Below, one piece after another: positions 16,815 through 24,670 of a stretch of 51,403 nt of DNA. The stretch's first letter is position 1, and each line of letters begins with the position of its first letter. A program made the position numbers and the translations under genes. The stretch covers positions 1-51,403 of the forward strand of contig CAMJWJ010000006.1 in NCBI GenBank assembly GCA_946409435.1, written 5' to 3'. The stretch is from an uncultured Prevotella sp. Lineage in GTDB: Bacteria > Bacteroidota > Bacteroidia > Bacteroidales > Bacteroidaceae. The notes beneath the pieces were generated by a model that saw only the letters and a program-made list of their open reading frames with translations, ran no database searches and was not told where the DNA came from.

Positions 16815-17732
16815 TCAGATTCCCAGTCCTCCCGTAAAGCTGGCGTCAACAGCCTTCGACTGGAGGATGCGCGAATAGGGCGGCACGTCGTGGGTCAGCC
16901 AGATGTTACCGCCGATGGTCGAGTGGTGTCCGATGGTGATTCGCCCAAGGATAGAGGCATTGGAATATACCGTGACATAGTCCTCGATGATGGGGTGACG
17001 CGGTACGTTGAGCATGTTACCCTGCTCGTCGTATTTGAAGCTCTTGGCGCCCAGCGTCACGCCCTGATACAATGTTACGTGGTTGCCGATGATGCATGTC
17101 TCGCCGATGACCACACCCGTGCCGTGGTCTATGGCGAAATACTCGCCGATGCTGGCTCCGGGATGGATGTCGATGCCCGTCTTCGAGTGTGCCTGCTCCG
17201 TGATGATGCGCGGAATGACAGGCACCTGCAGCTGGTGCAGCTTGTGGGCTATGCGGTAGTGTGTCATCGTGTTCACGACGGGGTAGCAGAAGATGACCTC
17301 GCCGTAGTTGGGAGCGGCGGGGTCGTTGTCGAACATGGCCTGCACGTCGGTATACAGCAGTCGCTTGATTTCAGGCAGGGCGTCGATAAACTCCACGGCC
17401 AGCCGCTCGGCCTCCTGGTAGACGGCCTGCTTCGTCTTAATGTTGTCGCAGTTCTCGCAGAACTGCAGGCCGTGGGCTATCTGCTTGATGAGCAGCTGCA
17501 ACAGCTGTTCCATGTGTACGCCAATGTAGTAGGAGCGTATCGACTCGTCCGACTGCCGCTTGTTGAAGTAGTCAGGGAATATGATGTTCTTCACCAGCGC
17601 CACAATCTGTTTCACCTGTTCTACCGTCGGCAATGGAGCCTCTACGGCAGGCATCATGCTTACCTCCTGTTCGGTCAGCCTCGACAGCATGCTGACGTTG
17701 CGCAGTAACGTCTCGTTAGTATGTTTCTCCAT
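16815..17732 (-). CDS. cysE: Serine O-acetyltransferase
   Basis: Forms O-acetylserine from serine and acetyl-CoA, the first step of cysteine synthesis. At 305 residues it has the N-terminal helical domain typical of the larger Bacteroidetes enzymes, then the left-handed β-helix: TGIDIHPGASIGEYFAIDHGTGVVIGETCIIGNHVTLYQGVTLGAKSF contains the catalytic His context DHGTG. The C-terminal segment (WLTHDVPPYSRILQSK) ends without the usual Ile-terminated tail known from E. coli CysE, although the last residue here is Ile (GGLGI). It is divergent from the B12 riboswitch transcript and has its own -7 box. Confidence 0.94.
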   Translation of the reverse strand: MEKHTNETLLRNVSMLSRLTEQEVSMMPAVEAPLPTVEQVKQIVALVKNIIFPDYFNKRQSDESIRSYYIGVHMEQLLQLLIKQIAHGLQFCENCDNIKTKQAVYQEAERLAVEFIDALPEIKRLLYTDVQAMFDNDPAAPNYGEVIFCYPVVNTMTHYRIAHKLHQLQVPVIPRIITEQAHSKTGIDIHPGASIGEYFAIDHGTGVVIGETCIIGNHVTLYQGVTLGAKSFKYDEQGNMLNVPRHPIIEDYVTVYSNASILGRITIGHHSTIGGNIWLTHDVPPYSRILQSKAVDASFTGGLGI

Positions 17733-17754
17733 ATATGATATGCTAAATTGCTTG

Positions 17755-17762
17755 CAAATTTA
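17755..17762 (-). promoter_or_regulatory. -7 box of cysE
   Basis: TAAATTTG followed by C on the minus strand, 22 bases before the cysE ATG. Confidence 0.65.
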
Positions 17763-17837
17763 GATAAAATAATCGAATTATCTGCTATTTCTATGCGAAA
17801 AAATACACTATTCCTTGGTCATATCAGGAAAAAACAC

Positions 17838-17845
17838 TACTTTTG
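17838..17845 (+). promoter_or_regulatory. -7 box of the B12 uptake operon
   Basis: TACTTTTG followed by CACC, immediately before the cobalamin riboswitch. Transcription should start near 17850. Confidence 0.75.
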
Positions 17846-17849
17846 CACC

Positions 17850-17985
17850 GCATTTGGTCAGGGAATGGTGTGGAAATCGCCGACTGTCCCGCAGCTGTTA
17901 TTAGCCATTATCGTTGCAAGCACTACGTCACTGATATTGTTGGGAAGACGCTTGCAGACGGCTATAAGTCAGAATACCTGCCTTT
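17850..17985 (+). promoter_or_regulatory. Cobalamin (B12) riboswitch aptamer
   Basis: Conserved blocks appear in the right order: GGGAATGGTGTGGAAATC, GACTGTCCCGCAGCTGT, a CACT segment with the peripheral arm, GGGAAGAC, and AAGTCAGAATACCTGCC. The last block is the B12 box. It lies between a good promoter and btuB, the standard arrangement in Bacteroidales. Bound cobalamin would be expected to reduce expression of the uptake genes. Start and end are approximate because only conserved blocks were matched. Confidence 0.93.
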
Positions 17986-18057
17986 TGCTTACAAATGCCG
18001 ATTGGTGCCTCTGGGGTTAGGACCATCAGGCGAAATACGTGTATTATTATATAAGTC

Positions 18058-18089
18058 GGGAGACTTATGTCGTGAGACATGTGTCTCCC
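18058..18089 (+). promoter_or_regulatory. Hairpin between riboswitch and btuB (candidate expression platform)
   Basis: GGGAGAC at 18058 pairs with GTCTCCC ending at 18089, and inside it GTC pairs with GAC around a GTGA loop. It is followed by TTTAC rather than a long T-run, so a translational or weak transcriptional role is possible. An ATG at 18079 is buried in the stem. Confidence 0.6.
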
Positions 18090-18123
18090 TTTACTAAACA
18101 AAAGCAGACAACAGGTTGTACAG

Positions 18124-20130
18124 ATGAACAGAATAATGGCGGTCGTCGTCTTGGCCATGTTTACGGCAAACGCTTGCGGGCAACAGCAGCAGCGCAGCCG
18201 TTTCGACAGCATCCAGCATGTGGATGAGGTCTTTGTCACGACGCGCTATAACCATAAGGAGGTCATCCCCTCGCAGACGCTCACCGGCCAGCAACTGGAG
18301 AAGCTCAGCGCCCACACTGTGGCTGATGCCCTGCGCTACTTCTCCGGTTTGCAACTGAAGGATTATGGTGGCGTGGGCGGCATCAAGACGGTCAACATCC
18401 GCTCGATGGGTACCAACCACCTCGGCATCAGCTACGACGGCGTCGAGCTGGGTAACGCCCAGAACGGACAGATCGACCTGGGGCAGTTCTCGCTCGACAA
18501 TGTTGAGGAAATCACCCTCTTCAATGGCCAGAAGAGTGCCTTGTTGCAGACCGCCGGTGATTTCTGTCATGCCGGCTCCGTCTATATCCGCACCCGTGCT
18601 CCACGTTTTGCCGAGGGCGAGCGCTACCATTTCCGGCTCAAAACGAAATACGCCTCAAGCGACATGCTGCGGCTGTCGGCACTCTGGGAACAGCGTCTTG
18701 GCCGTCGCCTCAGCTCGTCATTGTCAGCCGAAGCGCTGACGGCATCAGGAAAATACCGCTTCCGCTACCGTCGCAAACACCAGGATGGTACGGTAGCCTA
18801 CGATACGACGGCCGTCCGCCAGAACGGCGACATCTGGGCCTTGCGTGCCGAAGGCAATCTTCACGGCATGCTCGCTGGCGGATTCTGGAAGTGGAAAGTA
18901 TACACCTACCATTCAGAACGTGGAATTCCTGGTGCTATAGTAAATAATGTATGGCGCAGGGGTGAGCGTCTGTGGGACCACAACTTCTTCACGCAGGCTC
19001 GCTGGCAACAGTCCTTCGGACAGCGGTTCACGACGCAGGCTGTGGCCAAGTATGCCTACTATCAGACGCGCTACGTCAACCGTGACACCACCCAGCTGCA
19101 GGTCGACAATACCTACCGTCAGCAGGAGCTGTTCTTCTCGACATCCAACGTCTACCAGCTGCTGACGCCCTGGAGTGCCTCGCTGAGCTACGACCTGAAG
19201 TGGAACAAACTGAAGAGCAACATGCGCCAGTTTGTTGAACCCGACAGACTCTCCCACTACCTGGCGATAGCCACGGCCCTCGACATCGGTTGGATGAAGG
19301 CGCAGGCGTCGCTGCTGGGTACCTACGTCAAGGACCATACCCGCTACGGCAAGCCCTCCGATGCCTTCACAGCATGGACTCCGGCCGTCTTCCTGCACGT
19401 AAGTCCGCTACCCGTCCGCGACCTCTCGCTACGGGCCTACGCCAAGAAGAGTTTCCGCATGCCTACGTTCAACGACCTGTATTATACCGAGATGGGCAAC
19501 GCCCTGCTGAAGCCTGAGAGTGCCCTTCAATACAATGTGGGACTCAGCTACACTCACCAATGGAGTAGGGGGCTGATACGCTATTTCCATCTTCAGGCCG
19601 ATGCCTATTACAATTCGGTACACAACAAGATTGTGGCCTATCCGAAAGGGCAGCAGTTCCGCTGGACGATGCTCAACCTGGGTCGTGTACACATCAAGGG
19701 CATCGACGTAGAGACAGAGCTGACCCTCGTACCTGTCGACGGACTGCTGGTGACAGGTCGTCTGCAATACACCTGGCAGCAGGCCCGCGACGTGACCGAC
19801 CCAGAAGACAGCTACTACCGCCACCAGATACCCTACATACCCTGGCATAGCGGGTCGGCTATCCTCAACGTGCAGTACCGAGGTTGGGACCTGAACTACA
19901 GCTTCGTCTATGCCGGCGAGCGTTACAACCAGCAGGAGAACATCAAGTACAACTACATGCAGCCGTGGTACACCAGCGACCTGTCGCTGTCGTACCGTTG
20001 GCGCTTACGTCGTTGGGAGATGCGGGTGACTGCCGAGGTTAACAACGTCTTCTCGCAGGACTACGACGTCATTCTGAACTACCCCATGCCCAAGCGCAAC
20101 TACGGGCTAACGTTTGATGTAAAATTGTAA
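18124..20130 (+). CDS. btuB: TonB-dependent cobalamin receptor (BtuB-like)
   Basis: Outer-membrane receptor for vitamin B12, energised by TonB. I start at ATG 18124, giving the signal MNRIMAVVVLAMFTANACG. An in-frame ATG at 18079 lies inside a riboswitch-downstream hairpin and adds no signal-like sequence. The plug domain follows (VDEVFVTTRYNHKEVIPSQTL to NVEEITLFNGQKSALLQTAG), then a 22-strand-type barrel rich in aromatic strand ends, closing with NYGLTFDVKL. There is no SusC-type N-terminal extension, so it belongs to the BtuB rather than the SusC group. The riboswitch upstream and btuG downstream give the substrate. Confidence 0.92.
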   Translation: MNRIMAVVVLAMFTANACGQQQQRSRFDSIQHVDEVFVTTRYNHKEVIPSQTLTGQQLEKLSAHTVADALRYFSGLQLKDYGGVGGIKTVNIRSMGTNHLGISYDGVELGNAQNGQIDLGQFSLDNVEEITLFNGQKSALLQTAGDFCHAGSVYIRTRAPRFAEGERYHFRLKTKYASSDMLRLSALWEQRLGRRLSSSLSAEALTASGKYRFRYRRKHQDGTVAYDTTAVRQNGDIWALRAEGNLHGMLAGGFWKWKVYTYHSERGIPGAIVNNVWRRGERLWDHNFFTQARWQQSFGQRFTTQAVAKYAYYQTRYVNRDTTQLQVDNTYRQQELFFSTSNVYQLLTPWSASLSYDLKWNKLKSNMRQFVEPDRLSHYLAIATALDIGWMKAQASLLGTYVKDHTRYGKPSDAFTAWTPAVFLHVSPLPVRDLSLRAYAKKSFRMPTFNDLYYTEMGNALLKPESALQYNVGLSYTHQWSRGLIRYFHLQADAYYNSVHNKIVAYPKGQQFRWTMLNLGRVHIKGIDVETELTLVPVDGLLVTGRLQYTWQQARDVTDPEDSYYRHQIPYIPWHSGSAILNVQYRGWDLNYSFVYAGERYNQQENIKYNYMQPWYTSDLSLSYRWRLRRWEMRVTAEVNNVFSQDYDVILNYPMPKRNYGLTFDVKL

Positions 20131-20137
20131 GCATAAC

Positions 20138-21343
20138 ATGTTGATGATGAATAGCTTGTATAGAAATATAAAAGTCTTCAAACAGGCAGCCTTGCCACTC
20201 TTGACAGCAACTCTCGTGCTGTTCCTCTCAGCCTGCCGTACGGACGACACCATCGTCTATATGGAGAATGAAGACACGGGCATAGCTGTGGGGCATACGA
20301 GTGTGGCCGGCATGTATGTGCTCAACGAGGGCAATATGGGCTCCAACAAGTGTACCCTTGACTATCTGGACCTTTCCGACTCGACGGTACACTACCTGCG
20401 CAACATCTATGCCGAGCGCAATCCCAACGAGGTGAAGGAACTGGGCGACGTTGGCAACGACGTGAAGATATACGGCTCGCGGCTGTGGCTCGTCATCAAC
20501 TGTTCCAATAAGGTGGAGGTGTGCCGTGCCACGGATGCTGTAAAGATCGGCAAGGTGAACATACCCAACTGCCGCTACGTGACGTTCGACGGCGGCTATG
20601 CCTACGTCAGCAGCTATGTCGGACCCGTAGCCGTAGGCAGCGATGCACCACGTGGAATGGTATACAAAGTTGACACGCTGACCCTCCAGAAGGTGGACTC
20701 CTGTGTGGTTGGCTATCAGCCCGAAGAGCTGGTGGCATGTCACGGTCGGCTGTATGTGGCCAACAGCGGCGGCTATAATCCGCCAGACTACGACAGTTCT
20801 GTCAGCGTGGTGAACCTCAAGACCATGCAGCAGGAGCGGCAGGTCGACGTTGCCGTCAATCTGCATCATCTCAGGCTTGACCGGTACAACCAGCTGTGGG
20901 TGACGTCGCGCGGCAACTACGGCGAAGCATCCAGCAACCTCTATTGCCTGCGGATAGCCGAGGATGGTGAGCCTATACTGACGGAGACGATGAATGTCGA
21001 GGTGTCCGACCTGTGTATTGTCGGCGACTCGCTATACTATTACGGGGTGGGGTGGAACCAGGAGACGCAGAAGAACACGCGTAGCTTCGGTATCATCAAT
21101 GTCCGTACCCATCAGGTAGTGACCGACACGCTGTCGACTGCTCCCGAACTGGCCAAGATGCGCATGCCCTACGGCATCATCGTCAATGAGCGAAACCGAG
21201 ACTTCTATCTGATGGATGCGAAGAACTATGTGTCGAGTGGCGAGCTGCTTCACTTCCACGCCGACGGCTCGTTCGACTATAAGGTGAAGACGGGCGACAT
21301 TCCCGCCCATGCTGCGTTCCTGTACAAAGCAAGAGAAGAGTAG
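20138..21343 (+). CDS. btuG: BtuG-like surface B12-binding β-propeller lipoprotein
   Basis: Predicted surface lipoprotein that captures cobamides and passes them to BtuB. The signal has lipobox LFLSAC near residue 33. The mature part is a YncE/DUF5074-type seven-bladed propeller: repeated strands such as GMYVLNEGNMGSNKCTLDYLDL, NDVKIYGSRLWLVINCSNKVEV, CRYVTFDGGYAYVSSYVG, LVACHGRLYVANSGG and LWVTSRGNYGEASSNLYCL. B. thetaiotaomicron BtuG has this fold and is encoded beside BtuB. The gene starts seven bases after the btuB stop, so the two are surely cotranscribed. ATGs at 20144 and 20147 are alternative starts. Cobalamin binding is inferred from fold and position. Confidence 0.88.
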   Translation: MLMMNSLYRNIKVFKQAALPLLTATLVLFLSACRTDDTIVYMENEDTGIAVGHTSVAGMYVLNEGNMGSNKCTLDYLDLSDSTVHYLRNIYAERNPNEVKELGDVGNDVKIYGSRLWLVINCSNKVEVCRATDAVKIGKVNIPNCRYVTFDGGYAYVSSYVGPVAVGSDAPRGMVYKVDTLTLQKVDSCVVGYQPEELVACHGRLYVANSGGYNPPDYDSSVSVVNLKTMQQERQVDVAVNLHHLRLDRYNQLWVTSRGNYGEASSNLYCLRIAEDGEPILTETMNVEVSDLCIVGDSLYYYGVGWNQETQKNTRSFGIINVRTHQVVTDTLSTAPELAKMRMPYGIIVNERNRDFYLMDAKNYVSSGELLHFHADGSFDYKVKTGDIPAHAAFLYKAREE

Positions 21344-21383
21344 GAGGGACTATATAATAAGGTAAAACACATGACAAATAACA

Positions 21384-22574
21384 ATGAATAGCATGACAAG
21401 GAATATAACCAGAATGGTAATGACGCTGATTGTCTTTCAGCTGTCGCTGACCTACACGTCAGCCCAGCGCATGGACAACGTGCCCGTTCACTCAAAATAC
21501 ATACAGGCCGTCGACGAGTACAGGCCAGCACCAGGCCAGTACGTCAACGACGTGCCGGAATACGAGGAGGGCGATACCGAGGAGGACATGGTACGCAAGT
21601 GTACCGAGAACCTGGCTAACAACGAGCGCAGCCTGGTGGCTCTGGGCGGCTGGGGCGGCTACATCACGTTCCACTTCGACCACTCCATAGCCAATGTCCC
21701 CGGCGAGCGCGACTTTGCCATCTGGGGCAATGCCTACCAGGAGAGCAGGCATCTCGTCTATGGCGGCATGAACGAGGCTGGCGTCGTTATGGTGTCACGG
21801 GACGTCAACGGCAACGGTATTCCCGACGACCCGTGGTATGAGATCAGTGGCAGCTGTGATACCGATAGTGCCGGAAAGGTTGTCTATGGCTACGAGGTGA
21901 CCTACCGTCGTAACCCAATGGGAAACATACCCTGGACGGACAACCGAGGACAAAGCGGCACCATCGACCGCAACCACTACCACGAGCAGGAGTACTACCC
22001 CCTGTGGCTTGACGACGGGCTGACGTTTCGCGGCACTCGCCTGCCGGACAACATGGTCGACCTGTCCGACAAGGTGGAGAACAGCTGGAGTCCCTACTAC
22101 TGGGTGCTCATGGGCTTCCGCTACGGCTATGCCGACAACCTGCCGAACTATAGCGACATGTCGGACGCTACTTCTTACAATTACGAAGGCTGTGGCATCG
22201 ACATCGGATGGGCCGTCGACGAGCGGCGCAATCCTGTCCACCTTGACTTCATCGATTTCGTACGCGTCTACACCGGACTTAACCAGAAGTGTCCTACACC
22301 CGAATGGTGGGGAGAGACGTCTACCGAGATACAGGGTGCCGAGGACATCCACCTCGAAGAGTCTGTCAGGCGTATCGAGTCTGCCTTGGCCGCTCCGCCC
22401 GACGTCAAGGGCGACCTGAACGGCGACGGCGCGGTGAACGCCCTTGACATCCAACTGCTCATCCAGGCTTGTGTGAACGATTCCGCCGACCACGTGTTCG
22501 ACATGAATGGTGACGGCGTCGTCAACGGCCTCGACATTCAGACAGTAATCAGTATTGCTGCCAAGAATCAATGA
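21384..22574 (+). CDS. Secreted surface protein with C-terminal dockerin-like repeats, B12 locus
   Basis: A 396-residue secreted protein with a normal signal peptide (MVMTLIVFQLSLTYTSA-Q) and no lipobox. The body (RSLVALGGWGGYITFHFDHSIANVPGERDFAIWGNAYQ, VSRDVNGNGIPDDPWYEISGS) matches a cell-surface protein often found beside BtuG in Bacteroidales cobamide loci; I know no proven function. The last 55 residues contain two copies of a dockerin type I calcium motif: GDLNGDGAVNALDIQLLI and FDMNGDGVVNGLDIQTVI. It may help capture cobamides or be anchored through the dockerin. It lies 40 bases after btuG. Confidence 0.8.
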   Translation: MNSMTRNITRMVMTLIVFQLSLTYTSAQRMDNVPVHSKYIQAVDEYRPAPGQYVNDVPEYEEGDTEEDMVRKCTENLANNERSLVALGGWGGYITFHFDHSIANVPGERDFAIWGNAYQESRHLVYGGMNEAGVVMVSRDVNGNGIPDDPWYEISGSCDTDSAGKVVYGYEVTYRRNPMGNIPWTDNRGQSGTIDRNHYHEQEYYPLWLDDGLTFRGTRLPDNMVDLSDKVENSWSPYYWVLMGFRYGYADNLPNYSDMSDATSYNYEGCGIDIGWAVDERRNPVHLDFIDFVRVYTGLNQKCPTPEWWGETSTEIQGAEDIHLEESVRRIESALAAPPDVKGDLNGDGAVNALDIQLLIQACVNDSADHVFDMNGDGVVNGLDIQTVISIAAKNQ

Positions 22575-22668
22575 CTTACCAGTCAGAAAGCATTTTTCAC
22601 GAACAGGAAACAACAATTCAAGCCACGCCGAAAGGGTGGTAAAACGTTTATTATTAATTTTAAGTATT

Positions 22669-23412
22669 ATGAAAACAAACAAAGTGATTCTGCTGTCTGC
22701 TATTGCATGCAGCGCCGTGTTTACCTCGTGTTCCGAGAGTGACAACCCTGTTACACCTGCTCCCCAACAGGTAGTTATTACATTTGAAAACCAGCAACTC
22801 AATGCCGACGGCTTCTGGTGTGGCGACGAGTCGGGTACAGAATTCGACAACTGGGGTTCCACAGGCTACGCATGCCTTTACGAAGAGGCTGGCGCCACGT
22901 TCCCCGTCAACTACACTCCGGCATGGGCCAGCTGGTCAGGCTTTGCCATCAGCAACCGCACCGAGACGACTTATAAGAACATGACTCCCGACCAGTTTAA
23001 CAGCATAGCCGGCAAGGCTCATGGCGGCAGCAACTACTGTGTGGTCTACACATTCGGTGAACCCATCTCGTTCGGACAGGCTGTTACCATCAAGGGCTTC
23101 TACTACACCAATGAAGCATGGACGGTAGACGCTATCCTCAATGGCGATGGCATGACACCTGGCAAGTTCGAGGCTACCGACTGGCTGAAGTGCACCGTGA
23201 CGGGTAAGCGTATCGACGGCACCACCGCCGATGTGGACATCTGGCTGGCCAAGGATGGTACATACGTCTCTGACTGGCAGTGGGCTGACCTCAGCTCGTT
23301 AGGCAAGGTGACCGAACTGAGCTTCAACTTCGACGGTACCAGAAAGAACGATAGGGGCTTGACAACTCCGACCTACATCTGCGTCGACGACGTGACGGTT
23401 CAGCTTGACTGA
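22669..23412 (+). CDS. DUF4465-type surface lipoprotein in the B12 locus
   Basis: A 247-residue lipoprotein. The start is ATG 22669, because the signal and lipobox (MKTNKVILLSAIACSAVFTSC) begin there; the longer upstream frame is not needed. The mature part has TFENQQLNADGFWCGDESG, YEEAGATFPVNY, WSGFAISNRTETTYKNMTPDQFNSIAGKAHGGSNYCVVY and a closing YICVDDVTVQLD, the pattern of DUF4465 jelly-roll-like domains. Such proteins recur in Bacteroidetes cobamide loci. The reported B12-binding protein BtuH belongs to this accessory group, but I cannot say whether this is its orthologue. It comes 94 bases after the dockerin-bearing gene and 12 bases before a repeat array. Confidence 0.78.
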   Translation: MKTNKVILLSAIACSAVFTSCSESDNPVTPAPQQVVITFENQQLNADGFWCGDESGTEFDNWGSTGYACLYEEAGATFPVNYTPAWASWSGFAISNRTETTYKNMTPDQFNSIAGKAHGGSNYCVVYTFGEPISFGQAVTIKGFYYTNEAWTVDAILNGDGMTPGKFEATDWLKCTVTGKRIDGTTADVDIWLAKDGTYVSDWQWADLSSLGKVTELSFNFDGTRKNDRGLTTPTYICVDDVTVQLD

Positions 23413-23424
23413 TGAATGACTGCG

Positions 23425-23485
23425 ATTACCCATTGAGTAATTCCGGTTACTCAATGAGTAATTCCGATTACTTAATACATAACTG
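23425..23485. repeat. Tandem 21-bp palindromic units, three copies
   Basis: Units begin at 23425, 23446 and 23467, 21 bp apart. The middle unit is the palindrome TTACTCA-A-TGAGTAA followed by TTCCGA. The array fills the gap between the DUF4465 gene and btuF. Confidence 0.85.
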
Positions 23486-23491
23486 TATTGA

Positions 23492-24670
23492 ATGCGTAAC
23501 ATAAATCTCAAATCTCAGATAACAGATTTCAAACTTTATTTACTGCTGGCCGTGGTGTCGCTCTTTTCCTGTGGCGGACAGTCTGTCCGTCAGCAGGAGG
23601 ATGGAGACACCATCGCCTTCCGTTATGCCAAGCGCCTGACGGTAGTCCGTTACGCAGGCTACACGGAGGTGACGCTCGTCAATCCGTGGCACGAGGGCAA
23701 GGTGCTCCATCGCTACCTGCTGGTGCCGCGTGATGCCAAGCTGCCCGCCCCAGTCAGCCATCATCCTGCAGCTACCGTGATCCGTACCCCCTTACAGCGG
23801 AGCATCGTCTTCACGACGGTACATTGTGCCTTGCTGCAGATGCTGCATCAGGAACAACGTATTGCCGGCGTGGCCGACCTGAAATACATCAAGATACCAT
23901 ATGTGCACCAAAAGGTGGACCAAGGCCAGATTGTCGACGTGGGCGACGGCATGAGTCCTGTCGTTGAGCGGATAATAGACCTTCAGCCCGATGCCATCCT
24001 GCTGTCGCCCTTCGAGAATAGTGGCGGCTATGGACGCCTGGAGGATATTGACATCCCCATTGTCGAGTGTGCCGAATACATGGAACCCACTCCGCTGGCT
24101 CGTGCCGAATGGATGCGCTTCTATGGCATGCTCTACGGTTGCGAGCAGCAGGCTGACAGCCTCTTTGCCGTCGTTGACAGCAGCTATCATGCACTCAAGG
24201 AGCTGGCTCAGAAACATCAATCTCAATTGAAGGCAGACAACCGGAAAACGGTATTGCTCGACAAGGTCACCGGCTCCGTGTGGTATGTCCCTGGCGGACG
24301 TAGCACCATCGGACAGATGATTGTCGACGCTGGAGGATCCTACGCATGGGCTGACGACGAGCATAGCGGCTCGGTGTCGCTACCCTTTGAAAGTGTGCTG
24401 GAGAAAGCCGGCGACAACCGCTTCTGGCTGTTCCGCTTCAGCAGTTCCCACCTGCTAAGCTACGCCGACCTGTTGAGCGAGCATCGAGGGTATAATCAGT
24501 TCCGCGCCTTCAGGGAGCATAACGCCTATGGCTGTAACGTCGAGCAGTCACTCTTCTACGAGGAGTCGCCTTTCCGGCCTGACTGGTTGCTGATGGATTT
24601 TATCCATATTTTGCATCCAGACATACCAAATCTGCCGCCGTTGCGTTATTATGAAAAACTGAGAGAATGA
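23492..24670 (+). CDS. btuF: ABC transporter substrate-binding lipoprotein for cobalamin (BtuF-like)
   Basis: Periplasmic binding protein that would deliver B12 to the BtuC permease. The lipobox VVSLFSC gives Cys near residue 27. The domain has the class III binding-protein layout: RSIVFTTVHCALLQMLHQEQRIAGVAD at the first lobe, VERIIDLQPDAILLSPFENSGGYGRLEDIDIPIVECAEYMEPTPLARAEWMRF, the long linking helix, then YVPGGRSTIGQMIVDAGGSYAWADDE and VLEKAGDNRFWLF. This resembles iron-siderophore as well as cobalamin binders; the riboswitch-led locus decides for cobalamin. It overlaps btuC by four bases (ATGA). Confidence 0.85.
   Translation: MRNINLKSQITDFKLYLLLAVVSLFSCGGQSVRQQEDGDTIAFRYAKRLTVVRYAGYTEVTLVNPWHEGKVLHRYLLVPRDAKLPAPVSHHPAATVIRTPLQRSIVFTTVHCALLQMLHQEQRIAGVADLKYIKIPYVHQKVDQGQIVDVGDGMSPVVERIIDLQPDAILLSPFENSGGYGRLEDIDIPIVECAEYMEPTPLARAEWMRFYGMLYGCEQQADSLFAVVDSSYHALKELAQKHQSQLKADNRKTVLLDKVTGSVWYVPGGRSTIGQMIVDAGGSYAWADDEHSGSVSLPFESVLEKAGDNRFWLFRFSSSHLLSYADLLSEHRGYNQFRAFREHNAYGCNVEQSLFYEESPFRPDWLLMDFIHILHPDIPNLPPLRYYEKLRE

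Noticed and set aside
18079..18123. Longer btuB start at ATG 18079
   Set aside because: The codon lies in a stable hairpin, and the extra 15 residues precede a perfectly good signal peptide.
22555..22668. N-terminal extension of the DUF4465 protein overlapping the preceding gene
   Set aside because: The lipoprotein signal begins at 22669; the extension would bury it.
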